NCBI GenBank assembly: GCA_025642075.2
Contig: JAODUO010000037.1
Span: 375,001-439,000, forward strand
Direction: 5' to 3'
DNA: 64,000 nucleotides
Origin: Ridgeia piscesae
Taxonomy: Eukaryota; Annelida; Polychaeta; Sabellida; Siboglinidae
Below the pieces are notes generated by a model, which was not told the DNA's origin, did no database searches, and worked only from the letters and a program-made list of their open reading frames with translations. Position numbers and translations under genes: made by a program. Positions 1 through 14,500 of the stretch are shown piece after piece. Each line of letters opens with the position of its first letter. Position 1 is the first letter of the stretch.

Positions 1-1430
1 GTTAACTATTTATAATGTTTGTAATTATATATTCTCAAATTAGTTATATTACATTCTATTTTTATAAATTGTTTATGTATATTGTGAGATGTTTATATCC
101 ATAGTCCTTTCGCCGATACAGCTGTTTATAATATAAATAATTGTAAAATCTGGTTTATCGTTGGAGTGTTATGTCCGAATATGCATGGTCTGGCATGATA
201 CTATTTGTTCACGCATGGAAACAGTTACGCCGTTTATGAATCAAAGATTATGAGAACTGATTGCCTGTATATTCATAATATATATGTGCATCATAACCTA
301 CGTCAGAATTCGGCACATATAAGTCCCCATGAGTGACATGTCCGCCTCCGGGATTTCGGGCATTTTATCATAATCTTCCACAACGACACAATTGTGTATG
401 ATTGAGCAATGTTGTGAAACTGTTTTTGCAGTTACAAATGGTTGGTTTATAGTAATTCGTTTAGTTGCAAAACATCAAAACTGTGCATCTTTTGTCGCCT
501 TTTAATGTGTGTAACCTCCAAGAGGGGGTTATCACTATGTACACACAGGCATGGACAAAACACATATGCATACACACCACACACAATTATTGGCCATTTG
601 GCCATTGTGTATAATTTATTTTATATGGACATACAGTTGCTAGTCTAAAAAAACAATTATCGATATTATGGTTGCAAAATTGTCATCAATAGCGGCAAAT
701 CTCGCATATTACCTCAAACACTTGTTACCCTGTTAACTTTATTAAGCAGGTATAATGTTAAAAATGTACAGCCTATACTACTATTAGTGTTATGTATTAA
801 CGGCAATATAGATATCATAGTTCTGTTCTTGGGTACAATATGACGTAAATCGTTTCTGGTGTATATTGGGTTGTCTGTATATTGCTGTAGATGAGTACGT
901 GAGATATTCCTGTTATGAGTGTGGTGCTTATTGAAATATTAATATGCTGTGCTCTGTACTAGTATACTACTTTCATGGCCCTAAACGATTACAAATGTCG
1001 CATTTCCCTTATATACATGATGGGTCGTGAGTTACATGAATGCATCCAGCAGTAATACGCAATACCTCGTATTCTCGATTAATCAGAGATTAAAACGAGA
1101 AATGAATAGTTACTGAGAAAATGTAGAAAAATGGCTGCCAGTTTCACTGCTTCGTGTACGATAAATAATCTTCTCTCTTCACCCAGCCACTGTCGCCCGT
1201 TGCGCTGTGGCGGCGCGTCCACTAGAGGATATTCTCGTATGTCTTTATTTGCTGCTGGTGGTCAACGACAAGTCGGTGCAGAAATTTATACTGGTCCTAA
1301 AACAAAACAAACTCCAGATACAACCTAGATGCCAAGATTGCAAACTGATGTATAATATACATAATGTACATAATATATCAATATAATCAATGTAAGTGTT
1401 AATTGAACGACTTTCTTATTTATAAAAACA
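1..1430. other. A+T-rich non-coding stretch
   Basis: No convincing gene, RNA or transposon is seen. Gene A on the minus strand should have at least one more 3' exon (the end of PTP domain D2 after the exon at 1724-1859). I could not identify it here, so it is either outside the window or too diverged for me to call by eye. Short open frames near 442-648 and 1131-1328 have no recognisable domain. Confidence 0.5.
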
Positions 1431-1470
1431 AGGTTTTTCCTAGCAGGGGACGCCGACACGCACATACATA

Positions 1471-1528
1471 AACACACACACTACACGCACGCACACACGC
1501 ACGCACGCACGCACATACACCCACACAC

Positions 1529-1591
<63 letters not shown>

Positions 1592-1612
1592 GCACACACA
1601 TACACGCATGCA
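1471..1612. repeat. (CA)n microsatellite with CG/TA interruptions
   Basis: A long run of CA dinucleotides with ACGC and ACAT variants on the left side. It produces Val/Cys-rich artificial open frames on the minus strand. Confidence 0.95.
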
Positions 1613-1723
1613 CATTCCTCAAACACTATCCATAGATTATTTCAACAAACAAACATGTAAAACCAAAGGCTCCTGTGCTGATAATGAACGACGCCGCTTT
1701 AGAAGATATCAACTGAGACGTAC

Positions 1724-1859
1724 CACACTGTCGATGACCTGCGGCCGCTTGTTGCGGACATGTTGAGTGGAGTGAAACACGTCCACGTAGTGGTCAACTG
1801 TGAGTGACCCCAGCAGGTGACTGGCCGCACAGAACAGACCACTGCGACTCGCTCCATTC
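1724..1859 (-). CDS. Gene A exon 26: PTP D2 signature loop
   Basis: 136 bp, acceptor CAG before 1859, donor GTACGT after 1724. Encodes [17 protein letters not shown] and ...[21 protein letters not shown]. With the Cys supplied by the preceding exon, the signature reads QCTNGASRSG: Cys and Arg of CX5R are kept, the preceding His is Gln. Same length as the matching D1 exon at 6114-6249. Confidence 0.88.
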
Positions 1860-2500
1860 CTGCCACAGAGGACACAATGAAATGGAACCAAATGCGGTAA
1901 ACGGTCTTGGACAGTAAGACAACTAGACCCACGTCACGTTGTGGGGTGACGACGACCTACACAAGAACGTGATTGTGTCCTGGAGTTTGAGAAACCTTTG
2001 TCTTTAGCTTTAGCCTCGGAATTTCGTTTCCAAAGGATTAGCCGTATACGCTACATGATACAATATTGTTAAGTATCGTAGAGTGCTGCAAATGTAGCAG
2101 GACATTAGCAACAGTAAACCACAGATGGAAAGCCAAGTTTACATTTCTGACATGCGATGTGCTTGAACTCACGTGCACTGTAGAATGACCGGTCCAGTGT
2201 TGACCTCGTTACTCAGCTGCAGATTGACCAGTTCCACGAGACTAAGAAACGTCGTTGTGTCCGTAGGCAAGCGGTCAGTGTTTGGCCAGCCAACGGCCAA
2301 CTGGTATTGCTTCACCCCGTGGCTGTAGTTCGCCTACCCAATTAAGAAACCACAATAATGATGTATCTATCATAACATGGCATTGCTTCGCTGTTTAGTT
2401 TTGCATATCAGCGATTTGTTTTAGCTATTGTTTATCTTTGTGGGAAATATTAATTTCTGAATCATTGTTTATTAATCTGCCATTAACATGTTATAATAAA

Positions 2501-2589
<89 letters not shown>

Positions 2590-5500
2590 GCAGTTCGACT
2601 AATCATGAATGCATAACAACTTCAATGTTTTATAAACGATTATGTTACTCTGCCTACCTTTGCTGTGATGTAGACTCTCAGTTCACGTTTAATCACACCG
2701 GGCACACTACACGGCTGTTCACTCAGTAGTTCCACCGTCAAACAGCCGAATGTCTTCTTCTCACCTTCACGTGGCCAGTAAGGAGCGTTCTAAAACAAAT
2801 ATAACAACTTTAACCATTTCCGGATAACGACACTTTACCAACATCGTGTCACCAGTACACGTTTTACGTTAATGTGAATGTATTAAAAAGGTAGGTTCTT
2901 ACATTGTGTAGTATCCGATCCTTAGGACTGCGCAAAGCGCTTTATACTTTACTCCCGGACAGACCTGTTAACACCATCTTACCATCTCTGGGACGCAACC
3001 AGCACCACTGCAATTAATGCGCGAAGGCGGCTCGTACAAATATCCACGGCAGTCTATTGCCAGATATTCATTCATACTGCTGAGTGAACTGGAGCAACGA
3101 AGAGTGAAAAATCATGCCTAACTTTTTCACATCGCAGACAGGATTAACTTGCCCAAAGGCTTTAACACCGCAGCACAGGATTTGAAGCCGGATTCTCTTA
3201 GTCAAGAGACCGTAGCTCACCTAAGAGCCACTGTGCTGTACTATTTTGCTCAGAGATTGAACGATTTACCTGGGTGTCCATTTGATCAAGCAAGATGATG
3301 GTGGGACATCTGTGGTCAAGAATGAGTCGCCACAAGTCAACCGCTGTGTTTGACAAAGGCATCTGTGTCAGGAGGTAACCTCTGTAGCGTCTGTAGGACT
3401 GTAATTGATGAACACTACAGTTATTATCAAGTAGATTTGTGGTATAGCGAACGTTTTATAATCAAACGTTTACTAGCAAAACGCTGTGAAAGTAACTTAA
3501 ACTACTTTATGTTTAATTTTGTGTAGTCTTTTTATGCTTTCGAAATAACATAAGTGCAATGTTGTGAAGACCATGTAAATTAATATTACACTTACGTCAA
3601 CAAAGACTGCGTTGATGTAATCGTTCGTGCCTGGATATTTGGTTAACAAATGCGGTCGGTTCTTGTCATCTGCAATGTGCACTGTTTAATTCACAAACTA
3701 TAATGTCAAGGAATGTACATATTTCATTACAGTAAAAGTACACATACTAATTTATCAAAATTTTCATGTAACCGACTAACAGTACACAAAATAAATATAT
3801 ACATTTACTTCTTATACGTTACTAGTTTACAGATAAGGCATGCACGTAATTCTCTTTTCCGTTCAATTTTGTCCGACAGTTATCGGTCGATTATAATTAC
3901 GTTCGGTTTGGTAACACATCGCAATTTGGTAATACGAACACCATTAGTCAAAGTGAAAATATTCAGAAGGAAGCACCTTGATTACGCATAGGAAGATACT
4001 TTAAGTATGCCCTAACATTTCTGAACTAATATCTATATCTACATGGGTATTTCACATTCGTAAGAACATTTCGAAGCACAACATTTGTGTACGAGTAGTC
4101 TTCGCGCATTAATTGTAGCGTGGCTTAAGAAGCCCAGATGGCGTTCGATTAAAAAGGTCTGCCAGGGAGTAAATTGTAAAGCGCTTAGAGCAATCCTGCG
4201 CTACATAAGAACTTATCCTTTACACAGGTTTGACTGTTTACCCGGAATGATGTCCAGATTCTTGTTCTTCGCCTGGTTGGTCTTCTGTAAGGCAGCACAG
4301 CTCGGTGCAGGACGCGGCGGCTTCAACTTCTCCAACATCTACAACAGTGAACTGGGCCAGTGTTGGGGGGAATAAGACACTCTGACAAACGTAATGTAAA
4401 AACCACAGTTGTGGGTATATGTATGTAATATCGTTTGTATTCACATTTTTTGCTTAAATGTGTTTTACCATAAATAATATGACTTCATGTTAAGATGTGA
4501 AAACACCTATCTAAATAGTGATTAGTCGCAGTAATGTATACCATAATCGTATAAATGTTCACGTTCTGATAATATATAATATAATATATGCAAATATCAT
4601 CACTTAAATAATATAACGATTTAAACAATTCACCAATTTGGTCATTGCATTATTTTGTGTTAATATTATGTTTGCTAAGTGCACACTATCTCATTAGAGA
4701 GATGCATACAATAATCCAATTACACCATACATACACTAAGCTAGTTGGATAACATAATACCAATAATGGCATAATGCCTGTCGTTTAGCTATTTTAGATA
4801 TTCATGGAAATAACCTGGAATTGTTCCCGCAGTTGTGTCAAGTTGACGTCATCTTCACAAAGAATCTTGCATAAACTGTGGAACTGTGACACCGGATAGG
4901 CAAGATGCCCTGTTTGTAGACCGTCTAACAGTGCGTGGTACAAAAACACGTACTGGTCCTGAAACAGACCAATATCACTTAAGCAAACAGTCCAATAATA
5001 ATGCGTGGTACAAGAACACATATTGGCCCTGAAAGAAACAGAGAAACAAACAAACAAATATCACTTAACTAGACAAACCGTCCAATGATATATATGTGAT
5101 GCAAGAACATATGCTGGTCCTTAAAATCATTGAGAAATCACAAAAACCGACCAGCCACCGTCCATGATACAAGTGCACCTACGTGAGCATGATAGTGTTA
5201 AGACGATTGACACAAGCCACCCTCCGTAGAGTCGGCCAAGGCAAGCAAAACAGATTGATGCTGTTTGTTATAAATGAGTTCAGATAAATATGCCGGGTAA
5301 TGTTCTTACATTTCAATGACCTGCGAATTACGAATGCATTAAACGTATTCCTATTGTCGTACCTGTCCTCGGCACTCAGCTGGGCAAATAATGGTATGGA
5401 TTGTATATGAGCAGGGCTGCTTGTCTTGTATTAACACCTAATGTTACGCGTCAGCAAAAATGTATGGGACATAGAGCGAAAAATATACGTCATCACTTTA

Positions 5501-8500
5501 CCTTCCATATCGTGTGTACCCTCGTTGGCCACGTATGGCCTTTATGTGTAATACTTCACTGTTTCTTGTTTACAAGGCGATTCTGTTTCGTCACTTTTGC
5601 TGATGTGTAACAATAGGTTTTATCACTGAGGTTGTATTAATTATATAATTATTTAATTATTTATTTGGCTTGATAAAGTTACATGTTCTTTATTTGTACC
5701 CTTAAAATACCATTCAAATACCACCGAATAGTATATTATGGCTAAGGGTATTTGAGTGGTATTTTCGTAAACCTTAGAATGTGCTACTGAAACATAACAA
5801 CTTATCATTGAATCATCCAATTGTAGTAAAAGGCATTTTCAAATACCATTGCAAATGCCATTAAGTTCTACTGGTTTACTACTCAATGGTTCAATGATAC
5901 CAAATGGTATTCAATGATATTCATTGGCCCTTTTATTTAAGGATTAATATATTTGTTTCAGTAGAATAATTAATTTACTCTTGCCCATCAAACAAGCAAA
6001 GTTCACAGGTGTGAAAATACGCTTAGTATGTCCTGCGTCAATATTATATAAGGTATTAATAAAATACGTAGGCAAATTATGCTAAAGTGTACGAATGAAC
6101 CACTGAGACTTGCCTGCGTCTGTACCATATTCACCCGCTCCGTCCTCGTGCGCTCCACACACCTGAACACGTCCACATGACCTTCAGTGTGACCTTGGTC
6201 CAGTAGACTGTCCAGTGCAATGAATGTCCCTGTTTGACCAACGCCGCCACTGGAACGTCAATATTTGCTAAAGGAGCCATTACGATTGCAAATCGCTACA
6301 AATGCAGCGTCTTTGACAGAGCTTACACAAGTACAAACATATTGATCATTGTTGTAGGGGATAACTGTCAACTTTTCTCTTTGAATAGTGTTGTTCATAT
6401 GTCTTTCGTTATGATTTTGTCTTTTTGTCGGCAGTAGGTAATACACGACGGTATATCATTAGTACATTTAAGAGTTCTAACCTGCAGTGGACAACCATTG
6501 GTCCTGTGCTCTGATCATCAAACGAACGGATGAGACGACGGAAGGCAAGAAGAGGGTATGTGTACACAGGAACCTGTTTGTTCAACCACGACGTGAATTG
6601 GAAGTGAAAGACTGACCGACTCTCGCCCTACAAAAAAAGTAAAGCATAGGTATGTTGTCACGTTGCGCAGTAACCAATCTTCAGGATTGCTCAAAGCGCT
6701 TTACTCTTTACTCCCTGGCAGACCTGTTCAGTCAAACATCTCGACTTCTCTGGCAAGCATCCAGCCACACTGCAAGTAATACACGAAGATTATGTGTAGA
6801 GAAATCAACCACTTTCAGTGCGCAAACAGAAGACATGCAATTTTGTATTTTGGTGGATGTGCTGTACATTTAAAGAATAATTCACCAGCTAGCAGATAAT
6901 GAGTGTAACGACACCAGCCAATATTGAGGTCTACAACTTTATGTACATCAGCCATATTTTAATGGAAACAATATGCGATAGGCAGCTAACTACAATGGTA
7001 TTTGTGATAACTTAGGTAAACTACAATTGTGATATAATACAATGCGAAAAAACGGTGTAATGGTATATTCTTTTTCTTCCATTTATGGCCATTATTGTCA
7101 TAAATGGAAGTTTTCAGAGTTGTCCTTCTCTAGAATTAGAGAGTCTACTACAGGTTACACATTTACCCCTGTATGGAATCTTTTACTTTTCCCGGGATAG
7201 ACACCAGATAGAAGGGACCACTGGCTTGTAGTGTCTCTTAAAAAAAAACAGGCAATGTGAGGTGAACGAAATTGCCTAAGTTTTGAAATGGTGGCAGGTG
7301 GGATTGAACCACTGTCTCCTCGATTGATTGGAATCGCTGCTTCCATGTTTATTACCTGGCAGGTGATACGGAAGGTGCGGATGATGTAGTCAGCATATGT
7401 GTCACAACTGAGGGTCGTCACTGTCACATTGTCGTAGACTTTCTGAGTTCCAATGATCAACGGCCAATAGATGTCACACTTTACCTGCGGCAAACGCATA
7501 CATTAGCCAGAATTTATTATGTATTATCAGACATAATAGTTATTGTAATAAGATGGATATAACCGCAGTAAGAACACTAGGACAGATATGTAGAGTGATT
7601 CGTTCAAAGAAAGCCTGGACATATTACACGAGATACAACAATTTAAGTGGGAAACGCAGACATGAAGTCAAAGAGTTGAAGTGAAATTACAAGGAGCACT
7701 GCAGCATTTCGAAACACGAAGCCCAAAGTAGATGATGACGTTAGTTGATTGTTCTTAATGTGTGCCTTTAGTGAATGTAAAGACACCGTCGCGGCCTCTG
7801 GTCATTCAATTCTCCCACTGTTTCCATGTTTTCCCGACAGCTTCAGTTGTAACACCAGAGGCCAGAAGGAAGAGGTGCGACATAGAAAGGAACGACGGAA
7901 CCACGCTAGTGGGTTACATAGAGCATGCTATATACCATCCCCTTTTCCTCCAGCTGTGTGAGCATCACGATACGGTTGGTGTTGAGTTGCCAGATCATTC
8001 GCCACATTTGAGACACTGTGGTTTTCAATGGTCCTGTGAACACATCAAACAATTACAACGAGTGAGATGCTGTTTTGATGGAATACATTGTCATGTATTA
8101 TAATTACAGTTGTAACAACAACTGAACGTTCATCATTGTATACAGAGTTACAATTAGTTCTTAATTATCTGGCATGGTATTTGCTATCACACAACATGGA
8201 AAACACATTAATACGCGTTTATGTGTGTAGAAACAATTTGTTTGTTTAGTTTTCTAACTAACCTTATACAAACCTTGGCAAGCAACGTAACTGTTTCCAC
8301 TGTGTCCCTGAAAATAAACAATTGTATAAGCAACGTCTCGAATTTCATTGTATTAATTTAAGATTTATATAAACTGCTTCGGCTTTATTTGACACACGAT
8401 TTTGTAGAACATTAATGGAATATCTCAAATGGTGTGGGTAGTATAGAAATGCTTGCACATAAATGTAAACTATGTGTATGCAAATATATCTACATCGAAC

Positions 8501-11500
8501 AATTATTCTATGCATGTGTTGATATAGTTATAATTATTTACTCCAGGAGAATCGTGGAAGCTCCGCTATTATATTCAGAACTCACAGAAATGTGGCTTGC
8601 GTTGATGTAGTCAGACGGATTGTCACTATCAGTGTCCAGCACCACTCTGTTGTGATCGTCTGAATGAATGGAAAATATAATTTATTTACAACAAACAATA
8701 ACCATGACCAAACGCAGAATATTTGACAAATGTATTTGCACTGTTACTTTACTGATCGGTTCAATTAGTCTCAGTTGATCAACTCTTTTATATTTTGTCA
8801 GTCATTGGATAACAAAGTTGATTTACTGACCCAATTGTTTTTCATTACTTACACGGACGAATGTTTTTAGACCTATTCTTGTCCTTGTTTTCTGGTCGAC
8901 TTGACACCACCGAACTGGACATCTCTGTCTGTGACAGCTTCTGTTGATAATTAATAATTATTTCACCAGACAATACAATCTAACTAGAATCGAAACTAAT
9001 GTGAATAATATATAATTCTTTGGAAAAATGTGTATATTTGTTTTTTCAATTTACGTTTTGAGGTTCATACTATTCCATAGGATAATGTTACACGTATTTG
9101 TTTGCAATTGCTCATATGTCGCGAGTATTTCCAATAAGTTCAAAAGACATGACGACGTATCTTACATTAACGCAAAAAACATTGATAATTATAATAAAAT
9201 ATTATACTCTGACAAACAAGAAAAGCTATTTTTACATTGTATGTAAAGATCATGTCTGGTAGTCTATTCGTCTTGCAACCTATTAAATATAATACATAAT
9301 TCGACCTGTGTGTTCCTCAGCGATGTCTCTCTCCAATACATTATATTTGACAAAACACTAAAAAAACAGTCTTAGACATAACTGTTCACAGTTCAAATTG
9401 GGAAATGTCGGTTTTCTGGAAATACCCAAATTGGACGATCATGTCGGGTTGTTCAGTCTACACATTTTGATTTTATTTTGACCCTCTTTATATATTTGTC
9501 ATGTGTAAATGATAACATTATCTTGTGTGAAAATTGGATATATCAGGTTGGCCTGGAAATGTGCCGCAGATCTTTTCAAAAGACCCAGTTTGTTGGTAGA
9601 AAATGCTACACCTATGACGAATAGGGCCTGTAAGTGGGTCACGATACATGGCGTGACTCCGCGTGACTGGAGCTTATTGGGGACTAAGCGAGACTAATAT
9701 TCTAACGATGAATGACAGTTGTAGCTTCCGACTGATGAATACTAGAAAAATCAGTTCATAAATATCTTGTGTTATACGTTTCTTATCTTAAATGTCCGAT
9801 TTAATATTGAGTTTATCACACTATCATAGACACATAGCGATTTACATAGTGCAGAGAATAGACACGATGTTAGGCCGTATGTATCTTTTACATGATTTGC
9901 GTTTTACATTGCTGTACGTTGTGGTTTCGATAAGCACTTATATTTGACAAGTTGTCTAAATGCACATAATCGTAATACATGCATACGTTTGGCCCAAACA
10001 GGTTGTACTGCGCGAAAACTGGCACTCTTCATTATTAGTCAAGATCGCCAAACACAAGTACTTGCCGCTATTGCCATGGCAACCACTATAATAATCGATT
10101 AAAATTCATGATTTCCGTGATCATTGTCACCGGCAAAGTGTTCCACTGCTTCTGCTTGTAATAATCCTTCGGACAATATAACTGAAATATGCTATTTCGG
10201 AACAGTTTGATTATTACGACCAAAAACAAAACAAAGTCATATATATTAACATGGAGTAATATGGACCTCCTGCCCCCAACTGGCCCCAGCCTCGTTTTCG
10301 CGCGCGAGACTTGCTCTCCCTATAGCATTACATTTGCATGTTTTGAGATCGGTCAGTGGATATTGCATACATGGTGGACGCATTGTTATTGTGTTATATC
10401 ATGCTGAAAATTAGTGGCAAACACTTACATTGTACTCTTGCACAAAGCCACTGTCATCTCTCTCGTTAACGAAGCCCTCCAGGGCCACCACCTGTATCAG
10501 AGTACTGCTCTGCTTCAGTTGTAGTTTCTCGTACACGTGGTCGTTAGATGATCCAGCAGCATCAGTCATTGTCACATCACGACTGGACATTGCGTCTGGT
10601 GTAGGTTGCTCTACATTCGCAGAATTACCATCGACATTAATTGTGCAAATATGTTGTACTTTACTATGCGTTTGGATGTAACCATGTGATGTAAATAGGA
10701 AACAAAAACCTTTGAAATGGAAAGCACTTGTTCAAGAAAACACATGTAGTGTGCTATATAGAACAAGTTGTGTCCGCACATTTCTACTTACCAAGAGTAG
10801 AACTGGCCATGCTACGTTTTCGTAAACACACCATTCCAAACACTGAACCATTTCTAGACCTGTAAGAAAAGAAGACATATTGAGGAATACAATGTGAGTT
10901 TTAACGGTGTTTTTTTGTTTTTGTTTGATTGATTTTATTATCTGTTTCACAATAATTCAACAGCCAATTTCAAATCCGTTATGGCTAGGTAACTGCGATG
11001 ACATATACCAGACATCTGATTTGTGTAGATGTCTCCTTTGGCAGATAGTGGTTAGGGTCCGGGATTCATATATTTTGGTTACGTTGTGACAAGTTCATCT
11101 CAGATGTGTATAACATTAAACTGGTTAGCACTCAGATGGTGCAAATTTTGGGAAGTGTTGCCAAAAAGAAATCATCCTGCATAGTCTAATTCAGCCATTA
11201 ATTCGTAACAATTCCGGCTTATGTTATGCAGATTCTTAGTTCAAAGACATAGAACAATCAATGAAATGGTGTTTGATGTCAAATGTTTGATGTACAATGA
11301 CCATACTATGCTCAATGAATCAATACAAAATATTTGGTTTGACATTCAGAGAAGAAATCAAAGTTCATAATTGCTATTTAATTTCTGCTTTGCAAAAAAT
11401 GTTGGTGCATCCATAAACCGCACAATAACATTTATTATGTCATCTTAGTATTGACTTCAGGAACAAATATACCAGTAAAGTTCAAAGCTGAACACAATTT

Positions 11501-14500
11501 CTTGTAGAAGTATAAGCAGTGAATACAGATATGACAGTTGCCTGACTGAAAGTGTCTCAGAGGTAATATATACAGAGTACAGACTGGCTGGTCTGTAGCA
11601 GGCATGTGTACCTGATGAAGATGACAATGATGATTATGACAACAAGGACGATGAGTACCACCAGGGTGACAACCACGCCAATGATGACACCCGTGGAGCC
11701 ACCTTTCGTGTTTGGATCAATGTTCTTAGCTGTTGTTGCTCCTTTCGGTGTTGCTGGTTCTGGTTCTGGTGCTGGTGTTGTTCTTGTTGTTGCAGCTATG
11801 ACAAAACCACTCTAGCACAAGTATGCTCAATCAACAATGACACTGTAACTAGTGTTCTTATGTGTCATTGTTATTCTGGTACATTTAAGTCCTCCACAGT
11901 CAGTTACAAACATGTTAAATAACACTGCCATGACATGAGCTGTAAGTTACAAACATCATTCCACGGTGTGCTTTGGGTGGCTCTTATGGGTCATTTATAG
12001 CTGTCAATATTTTCAAAAGTGTACAAGCCGTACACTATGGTGAGGATTGCAGGCTTCTGTATGTTGTTTTTTACAGAAAATTGACACTTATTTTTACCAA
12101 CACTCTTCTTCAAAAGATTTTAATGTGTCATTTTCTGCAAAAGTCATACGTCTTCTCTTCCCAGATGCAATAGTATTGTATCTTATTTTTTCTTATCTAA
12201 ATGTGTTATGTTTTCAGGATGGATGCCTTATATGCAGCAACAGACTCGTGTATTTTATCTGTATTTTTATTATTAAAATACAAATAAATTTTTTATGGCC
12301 TACTTGCTGTTGTGGGTACACTGTAGTTAAATTTTTTAGTGTATTCTTTGTGAACAGGGAGAAGGGTGTCAATAAAAAGCGTACCCTTTGTAGGTTTCCG
12401 AAAATGCTGACAATTATGAATGATCCCTATTTGGAATACATCTACAGCTGTATATATCTATCTATATATTGTAACATGCTAATTCTAGGTACCAAAACTA
12501 CCCAGGACTGTGAAATATTACCATTCTCTATGAAAGTTGGTCACAAAGTCAAACAATTATCATGCATTTAGTGGTGGTCCAGTCTCTAATCAAAGTAAGA
12601 TGTGGATTTTGTGTTATACACAATCCCAAGCTGCTGTTGGTGTTGACGTATATTGGTGTGTTTGTATTAGGGCTTGTGCCACTGGAGCAATATATTTGTT
12701 GGTGGTACATAGTAGTGACTATGCCACCTATTTTAGACATTTGCAAAGTTATGCAATCATCTCATAAATGAAGGTCAGTGATGGATCCTTTGGAATTTAC
12801 ACAAACTACCATATTTGATGCAAGTATCATTGGTTACAAGTCAGTGTTTACCTGCTAAATGACGAGCAAGGTGGGTCATCTTGCTGGTTTTTAAAGCCAC
12901 CTCACCCAAAATATGCTGAAATTGTCACATTATAACTATTTCTTGTGTCCCTGCTGACTGTTTACAAGATTGTAACACATTTACCATCTAACTTGTCATT
13001 TCTTTCCTCACTCACTGTTCAATGCACCAATTTGAAGCTAATTTTTTAAACAGTTCTTCCCCGCACTTTCAGAGCTTGCTCAGCTCACCCTACCACCTCG
13101 CCCATCACTTTACGTGGGGAAACACTGCAAATTATGTTATATACTCCAGATATTGATTTATCCATTTTTCAGCAAAATCATTGTTTACAAATTGTAATGT
13201 AGTCTTTTGTAACATTCAAGCTAACTGATAGCACTACTGAAACTTGAACCTTTATAGAAGGTATTTTAGAAGGTATTTTGATAAATATATTAAATGTATC
13301 AAAGGCCTACACAAACAGTGGAAAAACACTTAATTATATACAAATAAATAAATAAGTGAATGTGGGAAATCACAGCAAATTTGATAATGTACAACAATTC
13401 AGTTGTACATTTATATAAACAAAACTGTGAATTTGCTGTACATTTGCAAAGCAAAGTAATTACAATTCACACTCACTGCCGACTGTGGACGTCACTATGT
13501 CACTGTCACTCTTGATGTCTTCATTATTTGTCACAGACAAACGCACATCATAGACTCCAGACTGGAGATTGTCTATTGTCATCTGCGTCTCTCTCACATC
13601 AGATGGTTTGTCCCGCCACTGTCCAGAAGATGTGAACTTGTATTGAACCAGAAACTTCTTGAAGTTGTCACAGCCGCTGTCCCCAAGATACTAAATACAG
13701 ACAAACACATGCAGGTTCATATATCACTGAAGCATTTCTGAATCTGTCTCACAAATCAATGCATTACTGTTTCAAATATATCATATTTGTCAACTAGATG
13801 TTATAATTAAGAATCTATCACAGCTGTGTACTGGCCACCCTTCTTTGTTTATGGATCATTGGCCATGTACACACCCCGAATGGCAGTACTTTGGGAAACA
13901 AAAGATAGGAGGTCCAGAAACAACATAATGATGAACCATGAGAATAGATATGAAGGAGGCAGGACACATGCAGTTGGGGCACCACTGAGAGATTGTCAAT
14001 GTATGTTTGGAGGAACGTCGTCACTAAATGCCATTTGGTATGACAAGAATGGGGGAGGAATTGTAACACAGAAGTCCCCCTCTTGAGCAGCCATGCACCC
14101 CTTCAGCTTATAATGTGATCACTGTAGCCCAATTTTCACATGGCCAGATTGCCTGGCCTCAAAGACAAGAGAAGTCATGTTTCTAAGAAGCAGGTATCCG
14201 GGGTAAGTGTCCATTGCACAGGGATAAGACAGATGGCAGATGCCAGTGTGGGCGTCAGTGAAGAGTTGCATAAAGAATGTAGAGGACTGGACAGTCAGAG
14301 GCCATGTACAGTGAGCCACTAACAGACAAGACTGGTAGAACATCCCACCTGTAGTGTGACTTATGTGGCCCACTGACCAAGTCGGTCAAGAGACTATATA
14401 TAAGTGGTCTGAAAGGCCGACTGTTTGTCGGATTAGATGCACTGCTACTGGCTACTCTGGATTGCTACTATAGTGAGGTTATTTTTAATAATGTAAGGTA

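Noticed and set aside
831..891. Possible last PTP D2 exon starting with QYTDNP after an AG on the minus strand
   Set aside because: Only the first two residues fit the expected QY; what follows does not resemble the end of a PTP domain and no suitable terminal helix is seen.
12047..12571. 174-codon open frame within gene A intron
   Set aside because: No recognisable domain, composition as expected from A+T-rich DNA, and it is antisense in a well-defined intron.
13826..14373. Tc1/mariner or other transposase in the unassigned intron insert
   Set aside because: I looked for DDE-type and other motifs on both strands and found none convincing, so I leave it unassigned.
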